From Cohnella candidum (GTDB taxonomy: Bacteria > Bacillota > Bacilli > Paenibacillales > Paenibacillaceae), in assembly GCF_003713065.1 (NCBI RefSeq), contig NZ_CP033433.1, positions 1,027,001 to 1,091,000 of the forward strand: a DNA stretch of 64,000 nucleotides, read 5' to 3'. Positions 17,910 to 27,990 of this stretch are shown in pieces. Positions within the stretch are counted from its first letter, which is position 1. Each line of letters starts with the position of its first letter. The notes beneath the pieces are model-generated. The model made no database searches and had not been told where the DNA came from. It worked only from the letters and a program-made list of their open reading frames with translations. Position numbers and translations under genes: made by a program.

Positions 17910-18662
17910 ATGGCCATGTGGGATTTGACGGGCAAAACGGCTCTCGTAACGGGCGCGTCCAGAGGGATCGGCCGGGCCATCGCCGTCGCCCTCGCGGAAG
18001 CGGGAGCGGACGTCGCCGTGAACTACGCCGGCAGCGAAGCCGCCGCCGCCGAAACGGTGAAGGCGGTCGAAGCGCTCGGCCGCAAGGCGGTCATGATCAA
18101 GGCGAACGTGGGCAAAGCCGCGGAGTTCGACGCCATGGTCCAATCCGTGCTGGAAACGTTCGGCAAGCTGGACATTCTGGTGAATAACGCCGGCATTACC
18201 CGTGACAACCTAATCATGCGGATGAAGGAAGAAGAGTTCGACGAAGTCATCGAGACGAACCTGAAGGGCGTGTTCAACGGCATCAAAGCCGTGACGCGCT
18301 CCATGATGAAGCAGCGCTCCGGCCGCATCATCAACATTTCTTCCGTGGTGGGTTCGCTCGGCAACGCCGGCCAGGCCAACTACGTCGCCGCGAAAGCCGG
18401 CGTCATCGGCTTGACCAAATCCGCCGCCCGCGAGCTGGCGTCCCGCGGCATTACGGTCAACGCGGTCGCGCCCGGCTTCATCGGCACGGACATGACCGAC
18501 AAGCTGCCCGCCGACATGAAGGAGAAACTGGAGAAAGAAATCCCGCTCGGACGGATCGGCCGGCCCGAGGAAATCGCCTCCGCGGTGCTGTATCTGGCCT
18601 CCGACGCTTCGTCCTACATGACCGGCCAGACGATCCACGTCGACGGCGGCATGTACATGTAA
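17910..18662 (+). CDS. fabG: 3-oxoacyl-ACP reductase
   Basis: NADPH-dependent short-chain dehydrogenase that reduces beta-ketoacyl-ACP. The cofactor motif is TGASRGIG (14-21), and the catalytic residues are S145, Y158 and K162. The family NNAG motif is at 92-95. 250 residues. AAGGAGG precedes the ATG. A gap of about 110 bases to acpP contains a separate promoter. Confidence 0.97.
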   Translation: MAMWDLTGKTALVTGASRGIGRAIAVALAEAGADVAVNYAGSEAAAAETVKAVEALGRKAVMIKANVGKAAEFDAMVQSVLETFGKLDILVNNAGITRDNLIMRMKEEEFDEVIETNLKGVFNGIKAVTRSMMKQRSGRIINISSVVGSLGNAGQANYVAAKAGVIGLTKSAARELASRGITVNAVAPGFIGTDMTDKLPADMKEKLEKEIPLGRIGRPEEIASAVLYLASDASSYMTGQTIHVDGGMYM

Positions 18663-18744
18663 ACGGTTATAGGTCAACCGGAACTTGCATCTTTCGACGT
18701 TTCCGTTTACGCTTACTTGTATGGCTTTTTGTCCATGATTCACG

Positions 18745-18750
18745 TATAAT
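18745..18750 (+). promoter_or_regulatory. candidate promoter -10 box for acpP
   Basis: TATAAT near 18745-18750, 22 bases before the acpP start. Only a poor -35 (TGGCTT, 17 bases upstream) is visible. A separate acpP promoter would fit the very high ACP demand of cells. Confidence 0.4.
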
Positions 18751-18771
18751 ACGTTAAGGGAGGTGAACCGG

Positions 18772-19005
18772 ATGTCCGATGTTTATGATCGCGTGAAACG
18801 CATCGTCGTCGAACGCCTGGGAGTGGAAGAGGCGGAAGTTACCGCCGAAGCATCCTTCAAAGACGACTTGGGCGCTGACTCTCTCGACGTGGTAGAACTC
18901 GTGATGGAGCTCGAAGACGAATTCGACTTGGAGATCTCCGACGAGGATGCAGAGAAGATCACAACGGTGGGAGAAGTCGTAAATTACATACAATCTCATT
19001 CGTAA
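18772..19005 (+). CDS. acpP: acyl carrier protein
   Basis: A 77-residue acidic carrier protein. The phosphopantetheine attachment serine is S37 in the motif GADSLDV. It carries growing acyl chains for the Fab enzymes and feeds PlsX. The ATG at 18772 has GGGAGGTGAA upstream; an in-frame GTG three codons earlier is part of that site and is rejected. Confidence 0.97.
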   Translation: MSDVYDRVKRIVVERLGVEEAEVTAEASFKDDLGADSLDVVELVMELEDEFDLEISDEDAEKITTVGEVVNYIQSHS

Positions 19006-19016
19006 TGGTCGCCAAG

Positions 19017-19037
19017 GTCCCGTTCGTAAGACGGGAC
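19017..19037 (+). other. stem-loop between acpP and fabF
   Basis: GTCCCGT (19017-19023) pairs perfectly with ACGGGAC (19031-19037). It has no T tract, so it is more likely an mRNA-stability or attenuation element than a full terminator. Such a hairpin could raise acpP mRNA relative to fabF. Confidence 0.5.
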
Positions 19038-19083
19038 TTCTCCACATTCAAAGCGTCTTTTACCCTGAAGAGGTGAACTGGTT

Positions 19084-20325
19084 TTGGCACACCGCGTCGT
19101 TGTGACCGGGATGGGAGTCGTGACTTCCCTCGGCACGGATATCCCGAGCTTTTGGAATAACCTTCTCGAGGGCAAATCCGGCATCAGCCGGATCGAGGCA
19201 TTCGATACGTCAGACTATACGACCAAAATCGCGGGGGAGATCAAGAACTGGACCCCCGAGGATTTCGGATTGGATAAGAAGATCTCGCGCAAAATGGACC
19301 GTTTCGTGCAATTCGGCGCGGCGGCCAGCTTGATGGCGCTCAAGGATTCCGGACTCGAGCTTGGCGTGAACGCGGATCCCGAGCGGGTCGGCGTTATCGT
19401 CGGCTCCGGCATCGGCGGTCTCGGCACTTGGGAAGACCAGCACACGATCTTGATGGAGAAAGGCCCGAAACGCGTAAGCCCTTTCTTCATTCCGATGATG
19501 ATCGCCAACATGGCCAGCGGCCAGGTTTCGATGCTGACGGGTGCCAAAGGGCCGAACACGACGGCGGTGACCGCGTGCGCGACGGGTACCCACTCGATCG
19601 GCGATTCCTTCAAAATGATCCAGCGCGGCGACGCCGACGCCATGATCTGCGGCGGCGCGGAAGCGACCATCCGGCCGATCGGGCTGGCGGGCTTCTGCTC
19701 CATGCGGGCCATGAGCACGCGCAACGACGAACCGGAGAAAGCAAGCCGTCCGTTCGACGTGGACCGCGACGGTTTCGTCATGGGCGAAGGCTCGGGCGTT
19801 TTGATCCTCGAGTCGCTGGAGCATGCGCAGAAGCGCGGCGCGCACATCTACGCCGAAGTGATCGGCTACGGCATGAGCGGCGACGCTTACGACATGGTCG
19901 AACCGGATCCGGACGGAGCCGCCCGTTCCATGGCCCGTGCCATTAAGGATGCCGGCATCGCGCCGGATGAAATCGAGTATATCAACGCGCACGGAACGTC
20001 TACGCCGGTCGGCGACCTGTCGGAAACGACGGCGATCAAGAAGACGTTCGGCGAACACGCCTACAAGCTCGCCGTCAGCTCCACGAAGTCGATGACCGGG
20101 CACTTGCTCGGCGCGGCAGGCGGAATCGAAGCGGTGATCCTGGGACTTACGCTCCAGAACGGGGTCATTCCGCCGACGATCAACCTGGATCACCAGGATC
20201 CGGAGCTGGATCTCGATTACGTGCCGAACGAAGCCCGCCAAGCGGACGTCAAGACGGCGCTGTCGAACTCCTTCGGATTCGGCGGACACAACGCGACGAT
20301 CGTCATGCGCAAATACGAAGCCTAA
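19084..20325 (+). CDS. fabF: beta-ketoacyl-ACP synthase II
   Basis: Condensing enzyme for chain elongation. The nucleophile is C165 in TACATG, and the two catalytic His are in NAHGTSTP and in the [11 protein letters not shown] motif. 413 residues, normal. It begins at TTG (19084) after GAAGAGGTGAAC. It is the cytosolic partner of FabD, FabG and AcpP in this cluster. Confidence 0.96.
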   Translation: MAHRVVVTGMGVVTSLGTDIPSFWNNLLEGKSGISRIEAFDTSDYTTKIAGEIKNWTPEDFGLDKKISRKMDRFVQFGAAASLMALKDSGLELGVNADPERVGVIVGSGIGGLGTWEDQHTILMEKGPKRVSPFFIPMMIANMASGQVSMLTGAKGPNTTAVTACATGTHSIGDSFKMIQRGDADAMICGGAEATIRPIGLAGFCSMRAMSTRNDEPEKASRPFDVDRDGFVMGEGSGVLILESLEHAQKRGAHIYAEVIGYGMSGDAYDMVEPDPDGAARSMARAIKDAGIAPDEIEYINAHGTSTPVGDLSETTAIKKTFGEHAYKLAVSSTKSMTGHLLGAAGGIEAVILGLTLQNGVIPPTINLDHQDPELDLDYVPNEARQADVKTALSNSFGFGGHNATIVMRKYEA

Positions 20326-20343
20326 TCGGCGCGGATTCTACGG

Positions 20344-20380
20344 CGACGCAGGCGGCCGGTGCCGCTTGCGTCGTTGTCGT
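20344..20380 (+). terminator. strong hairpin after fabF, likely terminator
   Basis: CGACGCAGGCGGC (20344-20356) pairs with GCCGCTTGCGTCG (20361-20373), one G-U pair, followed by only a moderate T-rich stretch TTGTCGTTT. It probably ends most fab transcripts before rnc. Confidence 0.65.
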
Positions 20381-20414
20381 TTCCGGAAAGATGAGGAAAG
20401 GCGGTGCGGCAAGC

Positions 20415-21107
20415 ATGAAAGAACCTTTTCGCAAGCTTCAGGAACGGACGGGCATTTCGTTCCGCAATGCCGGCCTGCTGCGCCAGGCATTTACCCATAC
20501 GTCTTACGTGAACGAGCAGCGGGGCGCCAGAACCTCCGACAATGAACGTTTGGAGTTTTTGGGGGACGCCGTTTTGCAATTGACGGTTTCGGAATATTTG
20601 TACCGCCGGTTTCCGGACAGGCCGGAAGGGGAACTGACCCGCTTGCGCGCGAGCATCGTTTGCGAGCCGTCGCTTGTCCGTTTTGCCGAAGCGCTCGAAT
20701 TCGGGCAGGTCGTGCTCCTCGGCAAAGGGGAGGAGCTGACGGGAGGGAGAACGCGTCCCTCCCTGCTGGCGGACGCCTTCGAGGCGTTCGTCGGAGCTCT
20801 TTATTTGGATCAGGGTTTGGAAACGGTCCGGGATTTCCTGGAGCGGCACATGTTTCCCCATTTGCCCCGGGACGGCATGGCTCCGCTCAAGGATTACAAG
20901 ACCGAGCTGCAGGAACGGGTGCAGCAGCTCGGCCAGGGACCGCTGGATTATAAAATCATCGAGGAGCGGGGACCCGCGCACGACCGGGAATTCGTCGCCG
21001 TCGTTCACGTCGGGCAGAAAGCGCTCGGCAAAGGCGCGGGCCGTTCCAAGAAGGAAGCGGAGCAGCAGGCGGCGTCCGAAGCGCTCCGCGCGCTGTCCGA
21101 CGCATAG
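20415..21107 (+). CDS. rnc: ribonuclease III
   Basis: Double-strand-specific RNase for rRNA and mRNA processing. The catalytic signature is [12 protein letters not shown] (43-54), followed by a second acidic cluster near [13 protein letters not shown], then a C-terminal double-stranded RNA-binding domain (about 160-230). Start taken at 20415 (230 residues); an in-frame ATG at 20391 would add eight residues and cannot be excluded. It precedes smc and ftsY as in B. subtilis. Confidence 0.94.
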   Translation: MKEPFRKLQERTGISFRNAGLLRQAFTHTSYVNEQRGARTSDNERLEFLGDAVLQLTVSEYLYRRFPDRPEGELTRLRASIVCEPSLVRFAEALEFGQVVLLGKGEELTGGRTRPSLLADAFEAFVGALYLDQGLETVRDFLERHMFPHLPRDGMAPLKDYKTELQERVQQLGQGPLDYKIIEERGPAHDREFVAVVHVGQKALGKGAGRSKKEAEQQAASEALRALSDA

Positions 21108-21146
21108 GCTCTTCCGAGAGATTCGACTATGGGGTGAATGAAGTCC

Positions 21147-24100
21147 ATGTATTTGAAAAGAATCGAGCTTGCCGGCTTCAAATCGTTCGCGGACCGTACG
21201 GAACTGGAATTCACGCGCGGCATCACCGCCGTCGTCGGCCCGAACGGCAGCGGCAAGAGCAACATTTCCGACGGCATCCGCTGGGTGCTCGGCGAGCAAA
21301 GCGCCAAATCCTTGCGCGGCGGCAACATGCAGGACGTCATCTTTGCCGGCAGCGACACGCGGAAGGCGGTCGGCTTCGGGGAAGTGTCGCTGACGCTCGA
21401 TAATACCGACAAGGCTTTGCCCCTCGATTTCAGCGAAGTGACCGTCACCCGCCGCGTCCATCGGAGCGGGGAGAGCGAATACCTTATCAACAAGCAGCCT
21501 TGCCGGTTAAAGGATATCACCGAACTGTTCATGGACACGGGGATCGGCAAGGAAGCTTATTCGATCATCGGACAGGGCCGGATCGAGGAGATCCTCAGTA
21601 CCCGGTCGGAGGACCGCCGCGGCATTTTCGAGGAAGCGTCCGGCATCGTCAAATACAAAAGCCGCAAAAAGGAAGCGCAGAAGAAGCTGGAGGACACGGA
21701 GGGCAACCTTCTGCGGATCCACGACCTCGTCAGCGAGCTGGAGAGCCAAGTCGGCCCCTTGCGCCGGCAGGCGGAGAAAGCGGAGCAGTTCAAGGAACTG
21801 AAGGAACAGCTCAAAAACAAAGAGATCGCGCTGTACGTCCAGCAAATCGAGGGCGTGCACGCTTCGTGGAAAGATTTGAACGAACGGCTGGCCTCCCTCC
21901 GCGAGGAAGAGACGCTGCTCGGCACCTTCGTCAGTTCGCATGACGCGATGCTCGAGGAAGACCGCCAGACGCTGCTCAAGCTGGAGGAGGAGCTCGCGAG
22001 GCTGCAGGACGAGCTGCTTCGCTGCAGTGAGGAAACCGAGAAATCGGAAGGCTTCGGCGAGGTGCTGAACGAACGGCGGACCAACCTGGAACGCAACCGC
22101 GAAGGTTTGCTGGAGTCGATCGCTTCCGCGGAGCAGCGGCTCGCCCAGGCTTCCGAGGAAGCGGAGACGCTGAAAGCGAAACGCGCCCAGGCCGAAGCCG
22201 AGCGGGCGGAACGCGCGGCCTTCCTGTCGTCCGAGGAAGAGAAGCTGGCTTTGGCGGACGGAAGCGAAGAAGCCGAGAACAAGCTCAAGGCCGAGCTGTT
22301 CGAGGTCATGAACGCGATGGCGCAAGCTCGCAACGAAATCCGCTATGGTGAAGGCCAGCGCGAAATGCTGGAGCGCCGCATGGCCAGAATCGCCGAAGAA
22401 GAGGCGAAATGGAGCCAGCAGCGGGAGGAGCTTGAAGCCCGCCGCGCCGGCGCCGAGGAACGTTTGGCGGCCGCCGCCCAGGCGCTGGTCGAAGTGCGCG
22501 ACCGGTTCGTGTCCGAAGGCGCCAAGTCCGGCGAATTGCAGCGTAAAGTGGAAGAAGCGCAGGCGAATTCCCGCCGCTGGGAGCAGAAACGGGAAGCGCT
22601 GGTGTCCCGGCGCGATACGATTAAGGAATTGCAGAACGATTACGACGGGTTCCAGCACGGCGTCCGCGAAGTGCTTCGGGCGTCCAAACGCGGGCAACTG
22701 CACGGCGTGCACGGCGCCGTCGCGGAGCTGGTCAGCGTGCCGGCCCACCTGGAGACGGCGATCGAGACCGCGCTGGGCGGCGCTTTGCAGAACATCGTCA
22801 TGGAGGACGAGAAGTCGTCCCGTACGGCCATCGCTTACCTGAAGCAGCGGCAGTCCGGGCGCGCGACGTTCCTGCCGCTCGACGTCATCCGCCCCCGCTA
22901 TTTGAACGACGGCGACCGGCGGCAGCTGGAGCAAGCCGAGGGCTTTATCGGCATCGCTGCCGAGCTCGTCGGCACCGAGAAGAGATATGAAGGCATCGTC
23001 GGGAACCTGCTCGGCAACGTGCTGATTTCGGAGACGCTCGAGCAGGCGAACCGCATCGCTTCCCGCATGCAGTACCGTTACCGCGTCGTCACGAAGGACG
23101 GCGACGTCGTCAACCCCGGCGGCTCGATGACCGGGGGCAGCCTGCAGAAGAAATCCGCAAGTCTGCTGGGCCGCCAGCGTCAACTGGAAGAGTTGGAAAA
23201 GGAAATTTCGGAGGCGGAGTCGGCGCGCGAACGCGCGAAGGCGGAAGTCGACGATCTGAAGAAAGAACTCGCCCTGACCGCGCAGAATATCGAACAGCTG
23301 CGCGAGGCTGGCGAGCGGGAGCGGCTGAGCGAGCAGCAAGCGTTCGCCGATCGCCAGCGGCTGCTGGACGAGCAGAACCAGCTCGAGGAGCAGCGCGCCG
23401 CGCTTGACGGCGAGAAGGCGGATTTCCAAGCGGAAGCCGGCGGGCTGGCGACGGAACGGGGCGAAGCGGAAGCCCGTCTGGCCGCGCTCACCGAAGAGGA
23501 ACGCGGAATCCAGGAGCGGATCCGCGAAGCGGAGGAGCTTCGCCGCCGCACGTTGTCCGAGAGGGAAGAGCTGCAGTCCGGGCTGACCGAGCTCAAGATT
23601 CGGATCGCGCGGTTGGAGCAGGACATGGCCGCGATGGACGAACAAGGGTCGCGGGTCCGCGCCGAGCTGTCCCGTTTGGCCGCCGACCGCAAAGTGCTGG
23701 CGGAAGCGCTCGAGCAGAACGCGGCCGAATCGGCGCGGACGGCCGAGGAAACGACGGCGCAGCGGGAACGGCTTAATGAGCTGCGGATTCAGCGGAAACA
23801 ATTGACCGAAACGATCGAGTTCAAACGCGCCGACCGGGCCGAGCGGCTCAAGGCGCTCGAGATCAAGGAAGGAGAGACGAAGGAGCAGCGCACGAAGCTG
23901 AAAAGCGTCGAAGAAGCGCTGCGCCAATCCGAAATCGCCGAAGGCCGGCTCGACGTGGAGCTCGAAAACTTGCTCCGCAAGCTGAGCGAGGAATACGAAA
24001 TCGGGTTCGAGCTGGCGAAGCAGCGTTATCCGGTGCCGGAGGACCCCGCCCAAGCCCAGAATGAAGTCCGCGAGCTCAAACGGAAGATCACGATGCTTGG

Positions 24101-24719
24101 CGACGTCAACCTGGGCGCGATCGAGGAATACGCCCGCGTGAGCGAACGTTTCGAATTCCTGTCCGGGCAGAAGAACGATTTGATCGAAGCGAAGACGAAG
24201 CTGCACGGGATCATCCGCGAGATGGACGAGGAGATGTCCAAACGTTTCCTCACGACCTTCGCCGAGATCCGCAAGCATTTCGTCGTCGTGTTCTCGCGCT
24301 TGTTCGGCGGCGGCAGGGCCGACCTGGTCCTGACCGAGCCGGACAGCCCGCTCGATAGCGGCATCGACATCGTCGCGCAGCCGCCGGGCAAAAAACTGCA
24401 AAACCTGCAGCTCATGTCCGGCGGAGAACGGGCGCTGACGGCGCTCGCGCTGTTGTTCGCGATCCTGAACGTGAAGCCCGTTCCGTTCTGCGTGCTCGAC
24501 GAGGTCGAAGCCGCGCTCGACGAAGCGAACGTGGCCCGTTACGCGCAGTACATGCGGGAGTTTTCGGAAACGACGCAATTCATCGTCGTCACCCATCGCA
24601 AAGGCACGATGGAAGAGGCGGACATGCTGTACGGCGTCACCATGGAGGAAGGCGGCGTGTCCAAACTCGTCTCCGTCCGCCTGGAAGAGACGGACGATCT
24701 CATGACCGCCACGGCTTAA
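21147..24719 (+). CDS. smc: chromosome segregation protein SMC
   Basis: A 1190-residue ATPase that condenses and segregates the chromosome with ScpA and ScpB. Walker A is GPNGSGKSN (31-39); two long coiled coils (about 165-500 and 670-1000) flank a hinge near 515-660 with Gly-rich HGVHGAVAELV. The C-terminal head holds LMSGGERALTALAL and Walker B VLDEVEAALDE. I choose ATG at 21147 because GGGGTGA is 9 bases upstream, while the ATG at 21138 is only two bases from that site. It is followed by ftsY 19 bases on. Confidence 0.96.
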   Translation: MYLKRIELAGFKSFADRTELEFTRGITAVVGPNGSGKSNISDGIRWVLGEQSAKSLRGGNMQDVIFAGSDTRKAVGFGEVSLTLDNTDKALPLDFSEVTVTRRVHRSGESEYLINKQPCRLKDITELFMDTGIGKEAYSIIGQGRIEEILSTRSEDRRGIFEEASGIVKYKSRKKEAQKKLEDTEGNLLRIHDLVSELESQVGPLRRQAEKAEQFKELKEQLKNKEIALYVQQIEGVHASWKDLNERLASLREEETLLGTFVSSHDAMLEEDRQTLLKLEEELARLQDELLRCSEETEKSEGFGEVLNERRTNLERNREGLLESIASAEQRLAQASEEAETLKAKRAQAEAERAERAAFLSSEEEKLALADGSEEAENKLKAELFEVMNAMAQARNEIRYGEGQREMLERRMARIAEEEAKWSQQREELEARRAGAEERLAAAAQALVEVRDRFVSEGAKSGELQRKVEEAQANSRRWEQKREALVSRRDTIKELQNDYDGFQHGVREVLRASKRGQLHGVHGAVAELVSVPAHLETAIETALGGALQNIVMEDEKSSRTAIAYLKQRQSGRATFLPLDVIRPRYLNDGDRRQLEQAEGFIGIAAELVGTEKRYEGIVGNLLGNVLISETLEQANRIASRMQYRYRVVTKDGDVVNPGGSMTGGSLQKKSASLLGRQRQLEELEKEISEAESARERAKAEVDDLKKELALTAQNIEQLREAGERERLSEQQAFADRQRLLDEQNQLEEQRAALDGEKADFQAEAGGLATERGEAEARLAALTEEERGIQERIREAEELRRRTLSEREELQSGLTELKIRIARLEQDMAAMDEQGSRVRAELSRLAADRKVLAEALEQNAAESARTAEETTAQRERLNELRIQRKQLTETIEFKRADRAERLKALEIKEGETKEQRTKLKSVEEALRQSEIAEGRLDVELENLLRKLSEEYEIGFELAKQRYPVPEDPAQAQNEVRELKRKITMLGDVNLGAIEEYARVSERFEFLSGQKNDLIEAKTKLHGIIREMDEEMSKRFLTTFAEIRKHFVVVFSRLFGGGRADLVLTEPDSPLDSGIDIVAQPPGKKLQNLQLMSGGERALTALALLFAILNVKPVPFCVLDEVEAALDEANVARYAQYMREFSETTQFIVVTHRKGTMEEADMLYGVTMEEGGVSKLVSVRLEETDDLMTATA

Positions 24720-24738
24720 TCGGTTTGGAGGTACTGGA

Positions 24739-25737
24739 ATGAGCTTTTTCAAAAGATTGAGGGAAAGCATCGCATCCAAGACGGAGGCGGTGACAAGCAA
24801 GTTTAAGGAAGGTTTGGCCAAAACCCGCTCCGTGCTGACGGACCGCGTGGCCGAGCTGTTCACGCGCAGGCAGAAAATCGACGAAGCTTTCTTCGAAGAG
24901 CTCGAAGAAATTCTGATCGGCGCCGACGTAGGCGTGAATACCGTCATGGAATTGATCGACGATCTGCGCACCGAAGTAAAGAAACGCAAAATTGACCAGC
25001 CTTCCGAACTGCAGCCGATCTTGTCGGAGAAGCTGATGGATATGTTGCGCGGGACGGGAGAAGAAACCGGCATCCGGATGAATCCGGACGGCATCACGGT
25101 CATCCTGTTCGTGGGCGTGAACGGCGTCGGCAAAACGACGACGATCGGAAAACTGGCTTGGAGGTTCAAGCAACAGGGCAAGTCGGTTCTGCTGGCGGCT
25201 GGCGACACGTTCCGCGCGGGCGCGATCGAGCAGCTGGAGGTATGGGGCCAGCGCGTCGGGGTGGACGTGATCAAGCAGGAAGCGGGCTCCGACCCAGCTG
25301 CCGTTATGTACGACGCGGTGCAGGAAGCCAAGCGTCGGAACGTCGACGTGCTCATCTGCGACACGGCGGGCCGGCTGCAGAATAAGGTCAACCTGATGGA
25401 GGAGCTCGCGAAGATCCATCGCGTCATCCAGCGGGAAATTCCCGGGGCGCCCCACGAGACGCTGCTCGTGCTGGACGCCGCGACGGGCCAGAACGCCCTG
25501 CAGCAAGCGAAGCTGTTCGGGGAGAAAAGCGGCGTGACGGGGCTCGTGCTGACGAAGCTGGACGGCACGGCCAAAGGCGGCATCGTCATCGCGATCCGGC
25601 ACGAGATGTCGCTGCCCGTCAAGTTCGTCGGGCTCGGCGAGAAAATGGACGACCTGCAGGAATTCGACGCCGAGCAGTTCGTGCATGCGTTGTTCGCCGG
25701 CTTGGCCGGCGCGATTGAGGAAAACGAAGAAAATTAA
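24739..25737 (+). CDS. ftsY: signal recognition particle receptor FtsY
   Basis: A 332-residue SRP GTPase that receives Ffh-bound ribosomes at the membrane. It has a short N-terminal A region, an N domain (about 30-100), then the G domain: P-loop GVNGVGKTTT (126-135), DTAGRL and TKLDG motifs. The short A domain is usual in Bacilli. AGGTACTGG precedes the ATG. A strong terminator follows, so ffh further on is read from another promoter. Confidence 0.96.
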   Translation: MSFFKRLRESIASKTEAVTSKFKEGLAKTRSVLTDRVAELFTRRQKIDEAFFEELEEILIGADVGVNTVMELIDDLRTEVKKRKIDQPSELQPILSEKLMDMLRGTGEETGIRMNPDGITVILFVGVNGVGKTTTIGKLAWRFKQQGKSVLLAAGDTFRAGAIEQLEVWGQRVGVDVIKQEAGSDPAAVMYDAVQEAKRRNVDVLICDTAGRLQNKVNLMEELAKIHRVIQREIPGAPHETLLVLDAATGQNALQQAKLFGEKSGVTGLVLTKLDGTAKGGIVIAIRHEMSLPVKFVGLGEKMDDLQEFDAEQFVHALFAGLAGAIEENEEN

Positions 25738-25747
25738 AGAAAAACGG

Positions 25748-25788
25748 CCGTATGTTTCCGGTGTAAACGGAAACATGCGGTTTTTTTT
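25748..25788 (+). terminator. intrinsic terminator of smc-ftsY
   Basis: A 13-bp stem, CCGTATGTTTCCG (25748-25760) and CGGAAACATGCGG (25768-25780), followed by eight T residues. One G-U pair. Confidence 0.92.
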
Positions 25789-25882
25789 GCGCGATTATGG
25801 TGTAATCATTTCTTGACTCGGGAGAGGCCGGACGATAATATACTTCGTATGCGAAATATTCGGGTGCGAAGGATGGGAGGAA

Positions 25883-26326
25883 ATGGATGAACAAAATCCG
25901 ATCATCCGAATAACGAATTCACTGCGGGAACTGAACCAGACCTATTTCCAGACGACGCGCAAGGAAGCGGAAGCTTGCGGCATCACCCAGATTCAGTATC
26001 TGATGCTCCGTTTGCTGAAGCAGTATCCCAAGATCGGGCTGAACGAGCTTTCCGAGTTGATGCACACGGGAGCCAGCACGGCCAGCGGGGTCGTAGACCG
26101 CCTTGTCCAGGCCGGTTTGATCGAACGCGACAGATTGGAAACGGACCGCCGCGCCGTCGTGCTCAAGCTGAGTCCCGAAGGGGAACGGCTGGTAGAGGTG
26201 ACGAGCGAACGGGTGCTGAAACGGTTGTCGCCGCTGCTTTCGTTGTCGGAAGAGGATATCGGACATCTGCTGCGGATTCACGCGCAAATCGTACACATTT
26301 TGCAAAAAGCCAGAGAGGATTCGTGA
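25883..26326 (+). CDS. MarR-family transcriptional regulator
   Basis: A 147-residue winged-helix regulator. The DNA-binding region spans about residues 45-100 (LNELSELMHTGASTASGVVDRL, then the wing with ERDRLETDRRAVV). It sits in front of a multidrug-type MFS gene, with a 3-base gap, a classic repressor/pump pair. GGGAGG lies very near the ATG; no better in-frame start is seen upstream. Ligand unknown. The pair is inserted in an otherwise conserved backbone. Confidence 0.9.
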   Translation: MDEQNPIIRITNSLRELNQTYFQTTRKEAEACGITQIQYLMLRLLKQYPKIGLNELSELMHTGASTASGVVDRLVQAGLIERDRLETDRRAVVLKLSPEGERLVEVTSERVLKRLSPLLSLSEEDIGHLLRIHAQIVHILQKAREDS

Positions 26327-26328
26327 AC

Positions 26329-27837
26329 ATGGAAGCTGTACAAAATCAAATCAGAAGGGCGCCGATCGTGGCGTCTTTGCTTATCGCGGCATTCGTGGCG
26401 ATTTTGAGCCAAACGCTGCTCAACGTCGCGCTGCCGAAAATGATGGTCTCCCTCGGAGTATCCGAAACGACCATCCAATGGTTGATTACGGGCTACATGC
26501 TCGTGAACGGGATCCTGGTCCCGATCAGCGCGTACTTAATCGAAAAATTCACTACCCGCCACTTGTTCATCGCGGCAACCGGATTGTTTACCGCAGGCAC
26601 GATCATATGCGCGGTTGCTCCGGGCTTTGAAGTGCTGCTGGTAGGCCGTCTGATTCAGGCAGCGGGCGCGGGCATCTTAATGCCGCTCATGTCGATCGTG
26701 TTCCTGACGATTTTTCCGATCGAACAGCGCGGCAAAGCGATGGGGATGATGGGTCTCGCCATGATTTTCGCTCCGGCCGTCGGTCCGACGCTGTCGGGCT
26801 GGGTCGTGGAGCATCATTCCTGGCGCGTGTTGTTCTACATCGTGCTGCCGCTCACGCTGTTCGGCCTGATTTACGGTTCGTTCGCCATGAAGAACGTCAC
26901 CCGCAATTCGTCGCCTAAGCTGGACTATCTCGGCGTCGTTTTCTCCACGCTCGGTTTCGGCGGGCTGCTGTACGGATTCAGCGATGCCTCCAATCCGGAC
27001 GAAGGCTGGGGTAGCTCTCGCGTCATCGCTTCCATGATCGTCGGCGTCGTCTTCCTGATCCTCTTCGTATGGCGTGAGTTGAAAGCGAAGAAGCCGATCC
27101 TGGAGCTTCGCGTGTTCAAGTATGACATGTACTCGCTCACCACCATCATCAACATGATCATCACGATGGCCATGTTTTCCGGCATGATCCTTCTTCCGAT
27201 CTTCCTGCAGAACATCCTGGGCTTCTCGCCGCTGAAATCCGGACTTCTGCTGCTCCCCGGAGCGCTGCTCATGGGCGTCATGTCCCCGATCGCAGGGGCG
27301 CTGTTCGACAAAATCGGCGCGCGCTGGCTGGCCGTATTCGGCCTCGCGGTTACCGTCTTCACGACGTTCGAGCTCAGCAAACTGACGACGGATACGACGT
27401 ACGGACATATGCTCTTGCTGTATACGCTCCGGATGTTCGGCATGTCCTTCCTGATGATGCCGATCCAGACGGCCGGCATGAACCAACTGCCGCAGCGCCT
27501 CAACGCGCACGGATCGGCGATGTCCCAGACGCTGCGGAACGTCGCGGGCGCACTGGGCACCGCGTTCCTCGTCACCGTCTTCTCGAACAAGGCGGCGAGC
27601 TATGGCAAGCAATTGATTCTCGAAGCGAAAATCAATCCGCAAGACGCCGCCAATGCCGCGAAGGTGAAAGAAATCACCGCGGTCGCGACGGTTCACGGCA
27701 TCAATTTCGCGTTCCTCGTCGCCACTTGGATGACGGTCGCCTCCCTCGTGCTGGCGTTCTTCATCCGGCGCACGAAACCGCATGTCGAGGCGGTTACCGT
27801 CAAAGAAGGCCATGTGGCCGAATCTGTTGCGAAATAA
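26329..27837 (+). CDS. DHA2-family MFS drug:proton antiporter (EmrB/QacA type)
   Basis: A 502-residue membrane protein with about 14 transmembrane segments. The A-motif region (LIEKFTTRHLF, near 68) and the GRLIQAAGAGILMP motif (about 107-120), typical of motif C/B in DHA2 pumps, are visible. It should expel a toxic compound using the proton gradient. Start ATG at 26329 with GAGAGGA upstream; a GTG two codons earlier is possible. Directly after the marR-like gene, which probably represses it. LmrB-like by general resemblance; substrate unknown. Confidence 0.88.
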   Translation: MEAVQNQIRRAPIVASLLIAAFVAILSQTLLNVALPKMMVSLGVSETTIQWLITGYMLVNGILVPISAYLIEKFTTRHLFIAATGLFTAGTIICAVAPGFEVLLVGRLIQAAGAGILMPLMSIVFLTIFPIEQRGKAMGMMGLAMIFAPAVGPTLSGWVVEHHSWRVLFYIVLPLTLFGLIYGSFAMKNVTRNSSPKLDYLGVVFSTLGFGGLLYGFSDASNPDEGWGSSRVIASMIVGVVFLILFVWRELKAKKPILELRVFKYDMYSLTTIINMIITMAMFSGMILLPIFLQNILGFSPLKSGLLLLPGALLMGVMSPIAGALFDKIGARWLAVFGLAVTVFTTFELSKLTTDTTYGHMLLLYTLRMFGMSFLMMPIQTAGMNQLPQRLNAHGSAMSQTLRNVAGALGTAFLVTVFSNKAASYGKQLILEAKINPQDAANAAKVKEITAVATVHGINFAFLVATWMTVASLVLAFFIRRTKPHVEAVTVKEGHVAESVAK

Positions 27838-27849
27838 ACGGCATTGCCG

Positions 27850-27880
27850 ACGGATGGTCCTTGCGGCCGTCCGTTTTTTT
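27850..27880 (+). terminator. intrinsic terminator of the marR-mfs unit
   Basis: ACGGATGGTCC (27850-27860) pairs, with two G-U wobbles, with GGCCGTCCGT (27865-27874), followed by seven T residues. Confidence 0.8.
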
Positions 27881-27909
27881 ATGTACTTCCTGCTGTTAAG
27901 TACTTTCCC

Positions 27910-27938
27910 TTGACATCCGTCCGCGTTTCCCGTAACAT
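27910..27938 (+). promoter_or_regulatory. sigma-A promoter of ylxM-ffh
   Basis: Perfect TTGACA (27910-27915), 17-base spacer, TAACAT (27933-27938). It gives ffh its own promoter now that ftsY is separated by the inserted pair. Confidence 0.75.
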
Positions 27939-27990
27939 GAGGTAGTGCATGTGACTGTAAAGTGTTTTTCCTTAACAGGGGGGACCTTTG

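Noticed and set aside
20391-20414. Earlier ATG for rnc
   Set aside because: It adds eight residues with a weaker ribosome site; kept only as an alternative.
21507-25622. 1371-residue open frame on the minus strand
   Set aside because: It is the reverse of smc and ftsY, whose domains are clear; the long frame results from GC-rich codon use.
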